A stretch of 61,751 bases of DNA from Dyella sp. C11 (lineage in GTDB: Bacteria > Pseudomonadota > Gammaproteobacteria > Xanthomonadales > Rhodanobacteraceae): assembly GCF_003121485.1 (NCBI RefSeq), contig NZ_QAVX01000026.1:1-61751 (forward strand), read 5' to 3'. The position numbers were made by a program, and so were the translations under genes. The notes below the pieces were generated by a model. The model did no database searches. It was not told where the DNA came from and worked only from the letters and a program-made list of their open reading frames with translations. Position 1 is the first letter of the stretch. Each line of letters starts with the position of its first letter. Positions 8,680 to 18,003 of the stretch are shown here, in pieces.

Positions 8680-9216
8680 TTACTTCACTGCCGGAAAATC
8701 GATCGACGTATCGTTGATGCGGTTGAAGACGTTGGTGAAAACGATCAATGCAATGGCCAAGCTGATATCGACCAGCTGCGCGTCGGTATAACCCGCGCTC
8801 TTGATGGCAGCAAATTCTTCCGCAGAAATGGTGCCGGAAGTCTTTACCAATGTCCGCACGAAATGGACCAGCGCATCACGCTTGGCATCGTCTGTTGACT
8901 GACCCGCACGGATCTTACCCAACGCGTCGGGTTTGAGACCTGCCATCTTGCCGAGCAACGAGTGAGCAGCCACGCAGTAGTCGCAACCGGCCACTTCGCT
9001 GACTGTCAGTTTGATGGTTTCCTGATCTTGTTTGGTCAAAGTACCGGCTGCCAGGACGCCGTCAGCTTGCAGGACTGCTTTGAGGGCAGCGGGATTCAGC
9101 GAGCCAATCGCCCCAAAAGCATTGGGCACACGACCCACTGCTTTTCGAATCTGGTCGAAAACTTCCGCCGTCGCGCCAGTGGCTGTTTCAAGGTCAGGGG
9201 TAAGGATGCGAGACAT
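8680..9216 (-). CDS. AhpD-like carboxymuconolactone decarboxylase family protein
   Basis: A 178-residue AhpD/CMD-fold protein with the redox motif CDYCVAAHSLLG (CxxC followed by His), as in alkylhydroperoxidase D and peroxidase-related proteins. Such proteins reduce organic hydroperoxides or serve as disulfide carriers. The substrate here is unknown. The start is the ATG at 9216 with GGAG upstream, rather than TTG 9228. It lies in the oxidant-response cluster and is convergent with the RclR-like gene, being separated by a perfect hairpin. Confidence 0.82.
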   Translation of the reverse strand: MSRILTPDLETATGATAEVFDQIRKAVGRVPNAFGAIGSLNPAALKAVLQADGVLAAGTLTKQDQETIKLTVSEVAGCDYCVAAHSLLGKMAGLKPDALGKIRAGQSTDDAKRDALVHFVRTLVKTSGTISAEEFAAIKSAGYTDAQLVDISLAIALIVFTNVFNRINDTSIDFPAVK

Positions 9217-10121
9217 GAGTGACTCCAAGAGGATTAAGGTGGAGCCACTTTAGAAGGTGGAAACGATCTCTTTAATGCCGCTTTGTGCGAAATACATGCT
9301 CAAAAGTTTCATCTAGCGAAGTCCATGACGGATCGATCGAAGACGTGGTGGCTGCGTCTCTAGAGTGGAGCGGCTCGCAATCCAGTCCGGCGATGTTTCG
9401 CAGACGTCGCCGCCCGTTCAACGACCTATCTCCCAAGACCCCATGAATGTCCCTGTTTCCGGGGATACATGACTCACTGGCTATGGCGCCCCCCTTGCGA
9501 GTCTTAATGAGAGTGCCTTGATATCGGTGCCACGCATGCTGCCCTACGATTGCCGCGCCGTGCCACCGGAGTAGCCCGTGCTGCCGCCCTAAATCGATGG
9601 GCGGCGAGGACTACAGCTCAGTTAGGCGGTGGAGGGCAACGGCTGCAACACGCCACCCCGAAAGAAGCGAACGCCGACTGCTAGCAAAGCTGCGTCTATG
9701 TATTCGTGACCGCCAGACTAAGGCAGTTGGCCACCCGATCACTTCCTGTCGTATCCACTCGCCAATCACCTAGGTTTGCATTGCCACCCATCCCTGGTGC
9801 TAAGCGACCGCGCGCTACGTCGATGTTGGTACGAGGTGTGGCAGGTCAAGCAGGCATCCCAAGTCCCAGCCGTCTTCGGCCGAATCGTTTCGCTTCCCGA
9901 TCCAGGTAATCAATTTATTAGGGAGGAGGCGATGCCGGTGGGTTGATTGGCAAAGGGGCGCATCCGCTTGCGCGCAGCATAAAGCGAGAGTAACCTCTCT
10001 AAAAGTATTTATGAAGTTACTCAAAGTGACGGCACCTTACTGCAATTGTTTGCAGGAGGTATGGTGCAAGCGAGTCGACGAACGCATGAAAACCTCAATC
10101 GGCAACGAAGAGAGACTAGAA
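9217..10121. other. Long upstream region with an operator copy
   Basis: About 900 bp before the next credible start. I see no convincing gene, as the short frames here lack ribosome sites and family likeness. The only strong signal is the inverted-repeat operator at 9991-10020. A local GGCGAtGTttCGC...GaCGTCGCC near-palindrome occurs at about 9391-9413. Confidence 0.5.
9991..10020. promoter_or_regulatory. Operator copy 1 (TAACC...AGTTAC inverted repeat)
   Basis: TAACCTCTCTAAA then seven spacer bases and TTATGAAGTTAC. It is 25/30 identical to the copy at 22890-22919 and shares arms with four other copies. It lies about 100 bp upstream of the alpha/beta hydrolase start chosen at 10122. A possible start at 10011 would lie inside the repeat and is therefore disfavoured. 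Confidence 0.65.
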
Positions 10122-10814
10122 ATGGCTCAGCTATCCGCTACTGTGGTGTTGGTTCATGGGGCATGGGCTGATGAATCGAGCTGGAAGAAGGTGAGAGATT
10201 GGCTCGACAAAATCTCTGTCAAGACGGTTACTGTCGGGTTGCTCATGGCGTCCCTAAAAGAAGACGTGACAACGCTCGACATGGTGCTGGCGGCGATTGA
10301 TGGACCCGTGATCTTGGTGGGTCACGCTTACGCCGGTGCCGTCATCGCCGAGACGCAGAGCGCGCAGGTGAAGGCGCTCGTTTATATCGCGGGTCTTGCG
10401 CCAGATGAAGGTGAAACCGTGGTGGACGTCTTCAATCGCTTTGGACACGACGACCAAGCGCCGGTACTGGAGCCTGCAAGCGATGGACGCATCTGGTTAT
10501 CGCCGGAGGCATTTGTGACGGCATTTGCGCAATACGCCACGGCAGAAGAACAAAAGGCACTTGCTACAGCTCAGCGACCAATTTCGCCAGCGTGCATTGT
10601 GACGCCTGTTGGTACACCTCTGTGGAAACGCGTCCCGACGTGGTACCTGGTGGCACAGCATGACCACATGATTCCTGAAAAAACACAGCGCTTTATGGCT
10701 GATCGGATAGGGGCACATACGCGTGCCTATCCTGTTGATCACTTGCCAAGTGTGACGGCACCTTCACTGGTGGCCGACATAATTGTTGATGCGCTCAACG
10801 TTAGCGCAGCTTGA
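10122..10814 (+). CDS. Alpha/beta hydrolase, nucleophile Ser replaced by Ala
   Basis: A 230-residue alpha/beta-hydrolase-fold protein. The oxyanion region VLVHGAWADESSW and the nucleophile elbow VGHAYAGAVIAE are clear, but the usual Ser of GxSxG is Ala. I believe this is shared by close relatives, implying a non-hydrolytic or unusual role. A late His (AYPVDHLPSVTAP) is present. The ATG at 10122 begins the conserved domain. Upstream in-frame starts (10086, 10011) lead into the operator and are unlikely. It is the first of three genes (10122-12508) that probably form one transcript controlled by the operator at 9991. Confidence 0.75.
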   Translation: MAQLSATVVLVHGAWADESSWKKVRDWLDKISVKTVTVGLLMASLKEDVTTLDMVLAAIDGPVILVGHAYAGAVIAETQSAQVKALVYIAGLAPDEGETVVDVFNRFGHDDQAPVLEPASDGRIWLSPEAFVTAFAQYATAEEQKALATAQRPISPACIVTPVGTPLWKRVPTWYLVAQHDHMIPEKTQRFMADRIGAHTRAYPVDHLPSVTAPSLVADIIVDALNVSAA

Positions 10815-10851
10815 TGGGTACGCCCTCCAAATTATCGTAAGGGAAATTGCC

Positions 10852-11703
10852 ATGTCTACTATTCACTTCCGTAGCGCTCAGGTCGACGGTGTTGAGGTTT
10901 TCTATCGTGAGGCCGGCACGCCGGGTAAACCGAAGTTGCTTTTGCTCCATGGTTTTCCAAGCTCAAGTCATATGTTCCGAGATCTGATCCCCTTGCTCAG
11001 TAACGACTTTCATATCGTCGCACCTGACCTGCCGGGTTTTGGACGAACAGATATGCCTTCGCGCGATACATTCAAATACACCTTCGATCACCTGGCAGAC
11101 ATCATCGATGGCCTGACAGAGGTGATTGGTTTTGATCGCTACATCGTTTATGTATTCGATTACGGTGCACCGACGGGATTTCGATTGGCCATCCGACATC
11201 CGGAGCGGATCCAGGGGATCGTTACTCAAAACGGAAATGCGTACGTTGAAGGTCTCAGTGATGGCTGGAATCCGATTCGCACGTATTGGGAGAACGCAAC
11301 GGTGGCCAACCGCAACGCGTTGCGTGCTTTGTTAACACCGGAAACGACGCGGTGGCAGTACGTGCACGGCACTACTGACGAGTCATTGGTGTCGCCGGAC
11401 GGCATTGCTCTGGATAACTACTATCTTGCGCGCAAAGGCGCTGACGAGGTGCAGTTGGATTTGTTCCTCGATTACCAAAGCAATGTCGCTCTCTACCCTG
11501 CGTTCCAAGCATATTTTCGCGAACACAAGCCGCGTTTGCTGGCGATTTGGGGTAAGAACGATCCATTCTTTCTTCCACCAGGTGCTGAGGCATTTAAGCG
11601 TGACATCCCCAATGCGCAAGTGACCTTTCTTGATACCGGGCACTTTGCGCTAGAGACTCATGCGTCTGAGATAGCAGATGCGATGCGCTCGTTCTTCAAA
11701 TAA
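10852..11703 (+). CDS. Alpha/beta hydrolase (haloalkane dehalogenase/epoxide hydrolase-like)
   Basis: A 283-residue protein with LLLHGFPSSSHMFRDLIP (oxyanion loop), an aspartate at the nucleophile elbow (VFDYGAPTGF), as in dehalogenases and epoxide hydrolases, a second acidic site near WGKNDPFF and a terminal His in DTGHFALETH. It likely hydrolyses small electrophiles, but the substrate is not predictable. The start is the ATG at 10852 with AAGGGA upstream. It lies 37 bp after the previous gene, in the same operon. Confidence 0.82.
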   Translation: MSTIHFRSAQVDGVEVFYREAGTPGKPKLLLLHGFPSSSHMFRDLIPLLSNDFHIVAPDLPGFGRTDMPSRDTFKYTFDHLADIIDGLTEVIGFDRYIVYVFDYGAPTGFRLAIRHPERIQGIVTQNGNAYVEGLSDGWNPIRTYWENATVANRNALRALLTPETTRWQYVHGTTDESLVSPDGIALDNYYLARKGADEVQLDLFLDYQSNVALYPAFQAYFREHKPRLLAIWGKNDPFFLPPGAEAFKRDIPNAQVTFLDTGHFALETHASEIADAMRSFFK

Positions 11704-11737
11704 CCAGCAGCAACAACCTAGGAAGTAGGGGTGCGCT

Positions 11738-12508
11738 ATGTCTGAAACGACCGCTATTGTAACGGGCGCCAGCCAGGGTATTGGCCAAGCAACTGCGATA
11801 CGCCTCGCGAAAGATTTTGGTGCGCTTGTACTCGTCGCACGAAGTCGGGAGAACTTGCAGCACACGGCGGAGGCGGTTGAAGCTTTGGGTGCAAAGGCAC
11901 TACTCGTCGATTGCGATCTTAGCCAGCCAGCTGCTGCAAAGCTCGTCGTCGAGGCGACTCTGTCCGCCTTTGGTCGCATTGATGCACTGCTTAACATTGC
12001 TGGTGCCGTTCCTCAGGTGGATCTCTTCGAGATGACCGACGAGCAATGGGATGCAGGTATGGCGCTGAAGTTGCACGGTGCCCGTCGCTTGACCTTGGAA
12101 GCGTGGAGTGCGCTGCGAAACGCCAAAGGCGCGGTCGTATTCACTTCGGGTAATTCCGCGGCCATCCCCAAAGCGCCCTATGCAGCGGTAGGTACGATCA
12201 ATGCGGCCATCGTAGCGTTGGCCAAGGCTTTCGCAGATCGCGGTATCGCAGATGGCGTCCAGGTAAACAGTGTATTGCCAGGCCCTGTTATGACGGGACG
12301 CAGGCGTTCTTACCTAGAGCATTGGGCGCCGTCGCACAACATGAACGTTGCGGAAGCGATGGAGCACTTTCCCCGTGAAGCGGGTATTGCGCGTTATGGC
12401 CAGCCCGAGGAAATCGCAGAGCTGATGGCTTTTATGGTGTCGCCAGCAGCCCGTTGGATGACTGGTGCAATGCTTCGCATGGATGGGGGCGAAGTCAAAT
12501 CGTTGTGA
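11738..12508 (+). CDS. Short-chain dehydrogenase/reductase (atypical active site)
   Basis: A 256-residue SDR with the nucleotide-binding TGASQGIG near residue 10 and the NIAG motif near residue 85. The catalytic region reads TSGNSAAIPKAPYAAVGTIN, so the usual YxxxK is changed (Lys position is Gly), suggesting altered or lost classical chemistry. The start at 11738 is a clear ATG with GGAAGTAGGGG upstream. It is third in the hydrolase-hydrolase-SDR operon and ends at 12508. Confidence 0.82.
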   Translation: MSETTAIVTGASQGIGQATAIRLAKDFGALVLVARSRENLQHTAEAVEALGAKALLVDCDLSQPAAAKLVVEATLSAFGRIDALLNIAGAVPQVDLFEMTDEQWDAGMALKLHGARRLTLEAWSALRNAKGAVVFTSGNSAAIPKAPYAAVGTINAAIVALAKAFADRGIADGVQVNSVLPGPVMTGRRRSYLEHWAPSHNMNVAEAMEHFPREAGIARYGQPEEIAELMAFMVSPAARWMTGAMLRMDGGEVKSL

Positions 12509-12704
12509 CAGTGCGACGTTGCGGCCGTGGTCTTGTGGGCCATTGGCATGGGTGTGGCAAGGAGCGCGCAGTGATGAAACGATTTCGGCTAATACAGTGG
12601 ACGATGTAAGGACTCGGCTGGACTAAAAAGTTCGCTGAGGGTGATGTCATCCAGTGATGGGATGAATGCAGTCAACTACCGACGGTAAGGCATCTGCCAA
12701 GTAC

Positions 12705-14435
12705 CTAAAGGTCGAGTTCGACGTCACCCCGGGGTCGCGAGCAACAAATCAGAACGTCGCCTCCACCTGGGGCATCAAGGGGGACTGGTTCGTAGTCGAC
12801 TTGACCATCAATGAGGGGTGTAACGCAGTAGTGGCAAACACCCGTGCGGCAACTCCAACGCACGGGTACGTCGCAGGCTTCCGCTAGCGCTAGCAAAGAT
12901 GGAAATCGGGCATCCCAGTGAACGGATAAACGACTGCGCGCAAATGTAACGCTCGGCCCGACCGTTGCGGCCTCGATAGGCGGGTGCGGGGAGCGCACAG
13001 TACGTTGTGTGACGCCAGGTTCAACGGGCGCATCGGCAACAAAATTTTCCATGTAGATGTCGCCCCACTCCACACCACTCTTCAGAAGCTCGGCTTTGAG
13101 TCCTTCCATGAAAGCGCTCGGTCCACACAGATAAAAGGTGCTCTCTAGTGGTACACCAAGGGCGAATAGCCCCGCCGCGGTGATACGCCCCTCCACGTCA
13201 TAGCGGCGCTGCAGGCGATCATCATCGGTAGGCCGACTCAAGAACGTCAAAGCGCGAACTTTTGATCTGTCCTTCAAAAGGCGTGATATCTCGTCCGCAA
13301 AGGCGTAATGGGTTCCATCGTGAGCACCGTGGACCCACCACAAGCGCGAATCTGCTTCGTCAAGTTCCGATACAACGGTTTGCGCAAGCATTCCCAGCAA
13401 CGGCGTGATTCCGATGCCAGCACTAATTAGGACTATGGGTTTCACGGTTGGATGGAGGAAAAAATTGCCCCGCGGCGCACTGACCTCAAGGGTATCGCCT
13501 ACTTTGAGGCTATCGTGCAAGTAAGCACTCACACCACCCTCGATTCGCTTTACACCGATGCGGTAAATGCCCGCATTGTCATCGCATAGTGAATAGCTAC
13601 GGATCTGACGTGAATCCGTTGCTGAGCGTGCCACGCGTATGGCTACATATTGTCCGCCGCGATGAGGTGGCAACGGCTCGTCATTTGGGTCCGCGAGACT
13701 AAATGCACACACGTCATCGGACATCTTCACTCGGGCTACCACCCTCAATCGGCGGAAACCAGGCCAAGCAATTTCGGGTTGGGAGGGTGCCGCGGAAGCG
13801 GTAAGCAAATCTTCGAAAGATTTTCGCCACCCCACGCTGAGCGCTGGCAAATTAGCCGCGCGGCGAAGATCTTCCTTGCTGCGGTTCCCCTTGTATAGCA
13901 ACGAATCTATGTCGGCGACACTCATCGCATCACTCGCGCGACTGATGCGCTCAATCCGATCCCCAGCACCAACTTCCCCAGTCTCCAGCACGCGCATATA
14001 AAACCCTGGCCGGCGGTGCGCAACCATCAGTGATGGTAATTCGGGATGCTTCATACGGAAGCCCACCTTGTAACACGTGACGCGTGGCTGAGTGACCTCA
14101 AATAGAGCTGAGCCGATTCGGTATCGATCACCTATACACACATCCTCATCGGAAAGCTCCGTTACGGTGAAATTCTCTCCAAATTGCCCAGGCTCTAGTC
14201 CCTCGCGCTCCAATACTTTCGCCCAATAGCGAAGGGATTCCTCCTGATACACGAGGATCGCGCGATGTTCGCCACCATGACCAACAAGGTCGCCTTGTTC
14301 ATCACCTGCCAGGTTGAGTTTTGTCATGGTTACGCGACCGGCAACCGGCGCTTTCCAAATAGCTGTCCGAACCACCTTGTCTTGCCAGGTGATGTCCTTG
14401 GCCCTGCCCACGTTGATCGACAGTAAGACAGCCAT
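12705..14435 (-). CDS. MOSC domain-ferredoxin reductase-[2Fe-2S] ferredoxin fusion
   Basis: A 576-residue three-part protein. An N-terminal YiiM-like MOSC domain (about 1-210) has GHGGEHRAI and a conserved Cys in QPRVTCYKVGF. The middle is an FNR-type FAD/NAD reductase (RSYSLC, GGVSAYLHD, GIGITPLLGML). The end is a plant-type [2Fe-2S] ferredoxin with CRTGVCHYC and a distal CC. It should pass NAD(P)H electrons through FAD and iron-sulfur to a MOSC-bound acceptor, as in YiiM/YcbX-type detoxification of N-hydroxylated compounds. The start is the ATG at 14435, with AGGAAGGA upstream. It follows egtD by 47 bp on the same strand, so it is probably the third gene of the egtB operon. Confidence 0.87.
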   Translation of the reverse strand: MAVLLSINVGRAKDITWQDKVVRTAIWKAPVAGRVTMTKLNLAGDEQGDLVGHGGEHRAILVYQEESLRYWAKVLEREGLEPGQFGENFTVTELSDEDVCIGDRYRIGSALFEVTQPRVTCYKVGFRMKHPELPSLMVAHRRPGFYMRVLETGEVGAGDRIERISRASDAMSVADIDSLLYKGNRSKEDLRRAANLPALSVGWRKSFEDLLTASAAPSQPEIAWPGFRRLRVVARVKMSDDVCAFSLADPNDEPLPPHRGGQYVAIRVARSATDSRQIRSYSLCDDNAGIYRIGVKRIEGGVSAYLHDSLKVGDTLEVSAPRGNFFLHPTVKPIVLISAGIGITPLLGMLAQTVVSELDEADSRLWWVHGAHDGTHYAFADEISRLLKDRSKVRALTFLSRPTDDDRLQRRYDVEGRITAAGLFALGVPLESTFYLCGPSAFMEGLKAELLKSGVEWGDIYMENFVADAPVEPGVTQRTVRSPHPPIEAATVGPSVTFARSRLSVHWDARFPSLLALAEACDVPVRWSCRTGVCHYCVTPLIDGQVDYEPVPLDAPGGGDVLICCSRPRGDVELDL

Positions 14436-14482
14436 CGTTATCGATCCTTCCTCATCTTCCCCAATCGCTTGAGAAAGTGTTC

Positions 14483-15442
14483 TTACTTCGTAGCGGCGCG
14501 TGCTAAATACACCGAAAAGCGCCCCCGGGAATCTGTCCATTCTCGAATCGGCACCCAGCGGCTAGCGCGCAGCAATACAGAAGCGCCATGCGAATCGTAT
14601 TTGTGACTATTCTCTGTATGGATGGTTTGCCCGGCCTGTAATTCAAATTCCTGAGAGTCAACCGTAAAGCGAACGTCTCGCACCGCCTCCAAATGCATTT
14701 CGATGCGGGACTGCTTAGCGTTCCAGCGCGCGCGATGGCAAAACGCACTCACCGGAATCGACCCATCCAGTTCACGATTGATGCGTTCTAGTAAGTTGAG
14801 GTTGAACTTGGCAGTGACACCTTGTGCATCATCATAGGCCGCTACTAAGGTGCGCTCGTCCTTGATTCGATCAATACCGATCAGCAGCATGGAATCCGGT
14901 CCAAGCGTGTCCGCCATGAGTCGCAACAAGTCCACCGCTTCGGCGGCTAACAAATTGCCTACTGTCGACCCAGGGAAAAACGCTAGATACGGTGCGTGCA
15001 CTGCCGATGGCAAGGCAACGCGCGACATAAAGTCCCCTGCAATGGGATGCATGGGCAATGACGGGAATCTTTGACCTAACACGCTAACCGACGCGGCAAG
15101 AAACTCGCTTGAGATATCGATCGGCACATAAGCGCTTGGGTTGATCGCCGACAACAACAACGGCGTCTTCATCGATGAGCCAGAACCATATTCCACGACA
15201 GTCCGACAGGGATCGATGAGCGAAGCCAAATCCTTCGCGTTGTCTGTCAAGATTTCACATTCAGCCCTAGTGGGGTAATACTCGGGCAAACGTGTTATGT
15301 CCTCGAATAGTTCCGATCCGCGGCGGTCATAAAACCACCTTGGGGATATGGTCGGTTGGCGCAACGCCAAACCACTAAGCACACCCTCACGGAATGCGGG
15401 ATCTACTTCGTTAGAACACACATCGAGCATACGCTCCATCAT
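14483..15442 (-). CDS. egtD: L-histidine N-alpha-methyltransferase EgtD
   Basis: A 319-residue SAM-dependent methyltransferase that trimethylates histidine to hercynine, the first step of ergothioneine synthesis. Typical landmarks are PRWFYDRRGSELFEDIT, the EYYPTRAE loop, and the SAM-binding VVEYGSGSSMKT. The end (SHKYDSHG followed by an FSVYLA terminus) is also family-like. Its ATG at 15442 overlaps the egtB stop (ATGA), so the two are translationally coupled. Confidence 0.92.
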   Translation of the reverse strand: MMERMLDVCSNEVDPAFREGVLSGLALRQPTISPRWFYDRRGSELFEDITRLPEYYPTRAECEILTDNAKDLASLIDPCRTVVEYGSGSSMKTPLLLSAINPSAYVPIDISSEFLAASVSVLGQRFPSLPMHPIAGDFMSRVALPSAVHAPYLAFFPGSTVGNLLAAEAVDLLRLMADTLGPDSMLLIGIDRIKDERTLVAAYDDAQGVTAKFNLNLLERINRELDGSIPVSAFCHRARWNAKQSRIEMHLEAVRDVRFTVDSQEFELQAGQTIHTENSHKYDSHGASVLLRASRWVPIREWTDSRGRFSVYLARAATK

Positions 15443-16722
15443 CGACTCCTCGCCAAACGCACACCTGCAAACTGCCAACGCTGGTGTGGATAAAAGAAAT
15501 TTCGATAGCTCGCTCGCACATGGCCGCGCGGCGTCGCACAACTACCGCCCTTAAGTACAAATTGTCCGGACATGAACTTGCCGTTGTATTCCCCAATGGC
15601 ACCGGCCTCAGCCCTAAAGCCTGGATGACCAAGAAACGCAGAGGCCGTCCACTCCCACACGTCACCAAAGAGCTGTCTGAGCCCATGTCCGCCGAGATCG
15701 GCCTTCGGCGCTACAGCTCCAGGGCCGTCGAGAAACGTGCCCGATGATGAATCACAGCTTTCTGCCGCACTTTCCCATTCGGGCTCCGTGGGGAGCCTTG
15801 CCCCCGCCCATCGCGCGTACGCATCGGCTTCGTAATAGCTCACGTGGCAAACCGGTGCGTCCATCCGAATGTCCGACCAGCCACCCAAACCGAAGGATTG
15901 ACCCCACTCACCGTCAGCTGATTTTCGCCAGTACTGAGGTGCAGCGATCTGTTGCGCGTTCACCCAAGCCCATCCATCTGAGAGCCAGAGCGCCGGGTTT
16001 CGGTAACCGCTGTCGTCAATGAAATCGCGCCATTCGCGATTAGTGACGAGACGGTCCGCGAGGGCATACGGGTCCAACCATGCCCTATGCCGGGGGCGCT
16101 CACAATCAAAGACAAATCCATCGCCATCGGCCCCGATGCTTACAAGCCCAGCCTCACGTTCTATCCAACTCATCGTGCCGCGCTGTTGCGATTGACTTGA
16201 ATGCATTGGAGGCCAAGGCGTTGCTTGGAGTGGACTGCTGTGCATCAAATGCTGGAGATCCATCACGATGAGCTCTTGATGTTGCTCTTCGTGATGGCAT
16301 CCAAGCTCAATTAGCTCTTTCGCGCGAGGAGAGAGATCGCTCCATGCAGCAGCCAACCGGAAATTTACATGTGCGCGGTAGTCATAAATTTCTTCGATCG
16401 ACGGCCGAATAAGAAGGCCGCGACTGGCTCGAGCGACGCGCGCTCCTTCAGCTTCGTAATAACTATTGAAGAGATACGGATATTGCGAGTTGAACTGGCG
16501 ATACCCCGGTAGATGATCCCTTAGCACAAACGTTTCAAAGAACCAGGTCGTATGCGCGAGATGCCACTTCGCTGGCGAAGCATCAGGCATAGATTGCGCT
16601 GAAGCTTCCGCATCGGAAAGAGGATCACATAGTGCTTCCGTTAACGATCGCAACCGAAGAAACCTTTGCAGCAAAGGCTCTCCTATCGCAGCCGGAATAC
16701 CCGCAGAGAACAACGCCGTCAT
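15439..16722 (-). CDS. egtB: Ergothioneine sulfoxide synthase EgtB
   Basis: A 427-residue iron enzyme that joins hercynine to a thiol (cysteine or gamma-glutamylcysteine) as the sulfoxide. An N-terminal DinB-like domain supplies iron ligands (WHLAHTTWFFE near 56-66 and GCHHEEQHQELI near 143-154). The C-terminal half is a formylglycine-enzyme/sulfatase-modifying fold ending in FSG-type repeats (GDVWEWTASAF, CATPRGHVRASYRNFF). The ATG at 16722 is preceded by GAAGGG at 9 nt. Upstream lies an operator copy (16853-16880). No EgtE lyase is visible nearby, so the final C-S cleavage must use another enzyme. Confidence 0.92.
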   Translation of the reverse strand: MTALFSAGIPAAIGEPLLQRFLRLRSLTEALCDPLSDAEASAQSMPDASPAKWHLAHTTWFFETFVLRDHLPGYRQFNSQYPYLFNSYYEAEGARVARASRGLLIRPSIEEIYDYRAHVNFRLAAAWSDLSPRAKELIELGCHHEEQHQELIVMDLQHLMHSSPLQATPWPPMHSSQSQQRGTMSWIEREAGLVSIGADGDGFVFDCERPRHRAWLDPYALADRLVTNREWRDFIDDSGYRNPALWLSDGWAWVNAQQIAAPQYWRKSADGEWGQSFGLGGWSDIRMDAPVCHVSYYEADAYARWAGARLPTEPEWESAAESCDSSSGTFLDGPGAVAPKADLGGHGLRQLFGDVWEWTASAFLGHPGFRAEAGAIGEYNGKFMSGQFVLKGGSCATPRGHVRASYRNFFYPHQRWQFAGVRLARSR

Positions 16723-16852
16723 GTCCAAACACCCTTCAAAGAGATCTCAAACAAACCATCACTAGCGCAGAACGTTCCGCTTCACAGTGATCCGCAAATG
16801 ATCAAAACCTTGATGAGTTTTCAATTTTGTTTTCACTCGCGAATTCTGGCTA

Positions 16853-16880
16853 TAACCACTACGAGGTACTACAAGGTTAC
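16853..16880. promoter_or_regulatory. Operator copy 2 (28 bp), upstream of egtB
   Basis: TAACC and GGTTAC arms separated by 17 bases. The first 9 bases (TAACCACTA) are identical to the copy at 17161. It lies about 130 bp before the egtB start. Confidence 0.6.
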
Positions 16881-17160
16881 TTCGCGAAATGGCGGTCAAG
16901 GCCTCACTCACCATCCAGCAATTTCATCATTGGGTCGTTCGGACCCCTCATCAGCCAAACCTTGCGTTCGCCTGTGCTTCGTCCGATGGGCAATAACCTG
17001 CGCCATTTCAGCGATAAGCCTCTACTCGCTCCAAATCATTCGCAACAACCCCATCGTGAAAGGGCGGTGAAACTGTCCCAGATGAGTTACGTCGCGTAGA
17101 AATAGGCAAACTGAAACCAGCAACTGCGCCGCCATGCCGACACAAGGCCGGCTGACAACA

Positions 17161-17190
17161 TAACCACTATAAACTCTATTGACAGGTTAC
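17161..17190. promoter_or_regulatory. Operator copy 3 overlapping a -35 box
   Basis: TAACC...GGTTAC with 30-bp total length. The right arm overlaps the TTGACA -35 hexamer (17179-17184), so a protein bound here should block RNA polymerase. Confidence 0.7.
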
Positions 17191-17206
17191 TGCAATAGGG
17201 CACAAT
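17179..17206 (+). promoter_or_regulatory. Sigma70-like promoter of the VOC/DUF427 operon
   Basis: TTGACA (17179-17184), 16-bp spacer, CACAAT (17201-17206). It is followed by AAAGGAG and the ATG at 17234. A CTATTG...CAATAG inverted repeat also spans the -35. Confidence 0.6.
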
Positions 17207-17233
17207 CGTGCTCATGCAAAGGAGCGTAAAGTC

Positions 17234-17479
17234 ATGGCAGAGGAACTCGGTTTGCTTGCCGGGAACTGGCGTCGTGGAATGCGTGATGCCGCCGATCGAA
17301 GGCTGGATGCACGTACGCCCTTGGGCTTGTTATCGCCTTGCATGGTTCGTGGCGTGCATGCAAAGGAAAGTCCGTTACAGCCCCAAGATCTGCAAGGGGG
17401 CGCGAGTATTAGCGAGGTCGCCCGAATGGCGATTGAGCATGCAAAGCATCATGGCTTCCAGCTCTGGCCTAGCTGGTAG
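17234..17479 (+). CDS. Small hypothetical protein, first gene of the VOC operon
   Basis: An 81-residue protein I do not recognise. It has a strong AAAGGAG 9 nt before the ATG and a promoter just upstream, so translation is likely. It is basic, has no signal peptide or membrane segment, and ends in an Ala/His-rich helix (ARMAIEHAKHH). It is followed after 39 bp by the VOC gene and is under the same operator. Confidence 0.55.
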   Translation: MAEELGLLAGNWRRGMRDAADRRLDARTPLGLLSPCMVRGVHAKESPLQPQDLQGGASISEVARMAIEHAKHHGFQLWPSW

Positions 17480-17518
17480 GCCCATGCCTGATCGAAGGCA
17501 CCCTAAGAGGCAACGTTA

Positions 17519-17974
17519 ATGACGACACGCGATCAAGAACCCGCTTCAACCGTATCCCTCGCCATCGAGGTTGTTTTGGTGCCCGTCACTGATGTTGACG
17601 TTGCGCTTGCGTATTACACGGAACGCGTTGGTTTCCATCTGGATGTGGACTATCAGCCGATGCCCGATTTCCGTGTCGTGCAACTTACTCCACCTGGATC
17701 TGCGTGCTCCATACAGCTGGTGAAGGCGGACTCTTCTGGTCGGCGCTGCCAGCTATTTCTTGTTACCACTGATCTGGCTGAGACCCGAGGAAAGTTAATT
17801 GCTCGCGGCGTGGTGGTGGGCGACGTTCGGCACAAACAACCATTTGATGCATGGGCGGGGGGATGGAGCCCGGGCTTGGATATTCAGCGTCGCGACTACG
17901 CTAGCTTCGCTGATTTTGAGGATCCCGACGGCAACATTTGGACGCTGCAGGAGCGCGGCTTTCGGAAAGCTTGA
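17519..17974 (+). CDS. VOC-superfamily (glyoxalase/bleomycin-resistance fold) protein
   Basis: A 151-residue VOC protein with the paired beta-alpha-beta-beta-beta units. Key stretches are VVLVPVTDVDVALAYYTERV at the start, FRVVQLTPPGSACSIQL in the middle, and FEDPDGNIWTLQERG near the end, the conserved metal-site/closing region. It probably acts on a small electrophile or antibiotic, but the substrate cannot be predicted. It is in the operon between the 81-residue protein and the DUF427 protein. Confidence 0.85.
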   Translation: MTTRDQEPASTVSLAIEVVLVPVTDVDVALAYYTERVGFHLDVDYQPMPDFRVVQLTPPGSACSIQLVKADSSGRRCQLFLVTTDLAETRGKLIARGVVVGDVRHKQPFDAWAGGWSPGLDIQRRDYASFADFEDPDGNIWTLQERGFRKA

Positions 17975-18003
17975 ATTCATCAATAGCTGAGAGGTACGCA
18001 ACT

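Larger units (their letters stand above)
16723..17233. other. Divergent promoter region of egtB and the VOC operon
   Basis: 511 bp without a convincing gene between divergent operons. It holds two operator copies (16853-16880 and 17161-17190) and a good sigma70-like promoter at 17179-17206. A plus-strand frame across this stretch is rejected. Confidence 0.6.

Noticed and set aside
12666-12887. Plus-strand frame at the 3' end of the MOSC-reductase-ferredoxin gene
   Set aside because: It overlaps the ferredoxin domain coding sequence on the other strand and has no family likeness.
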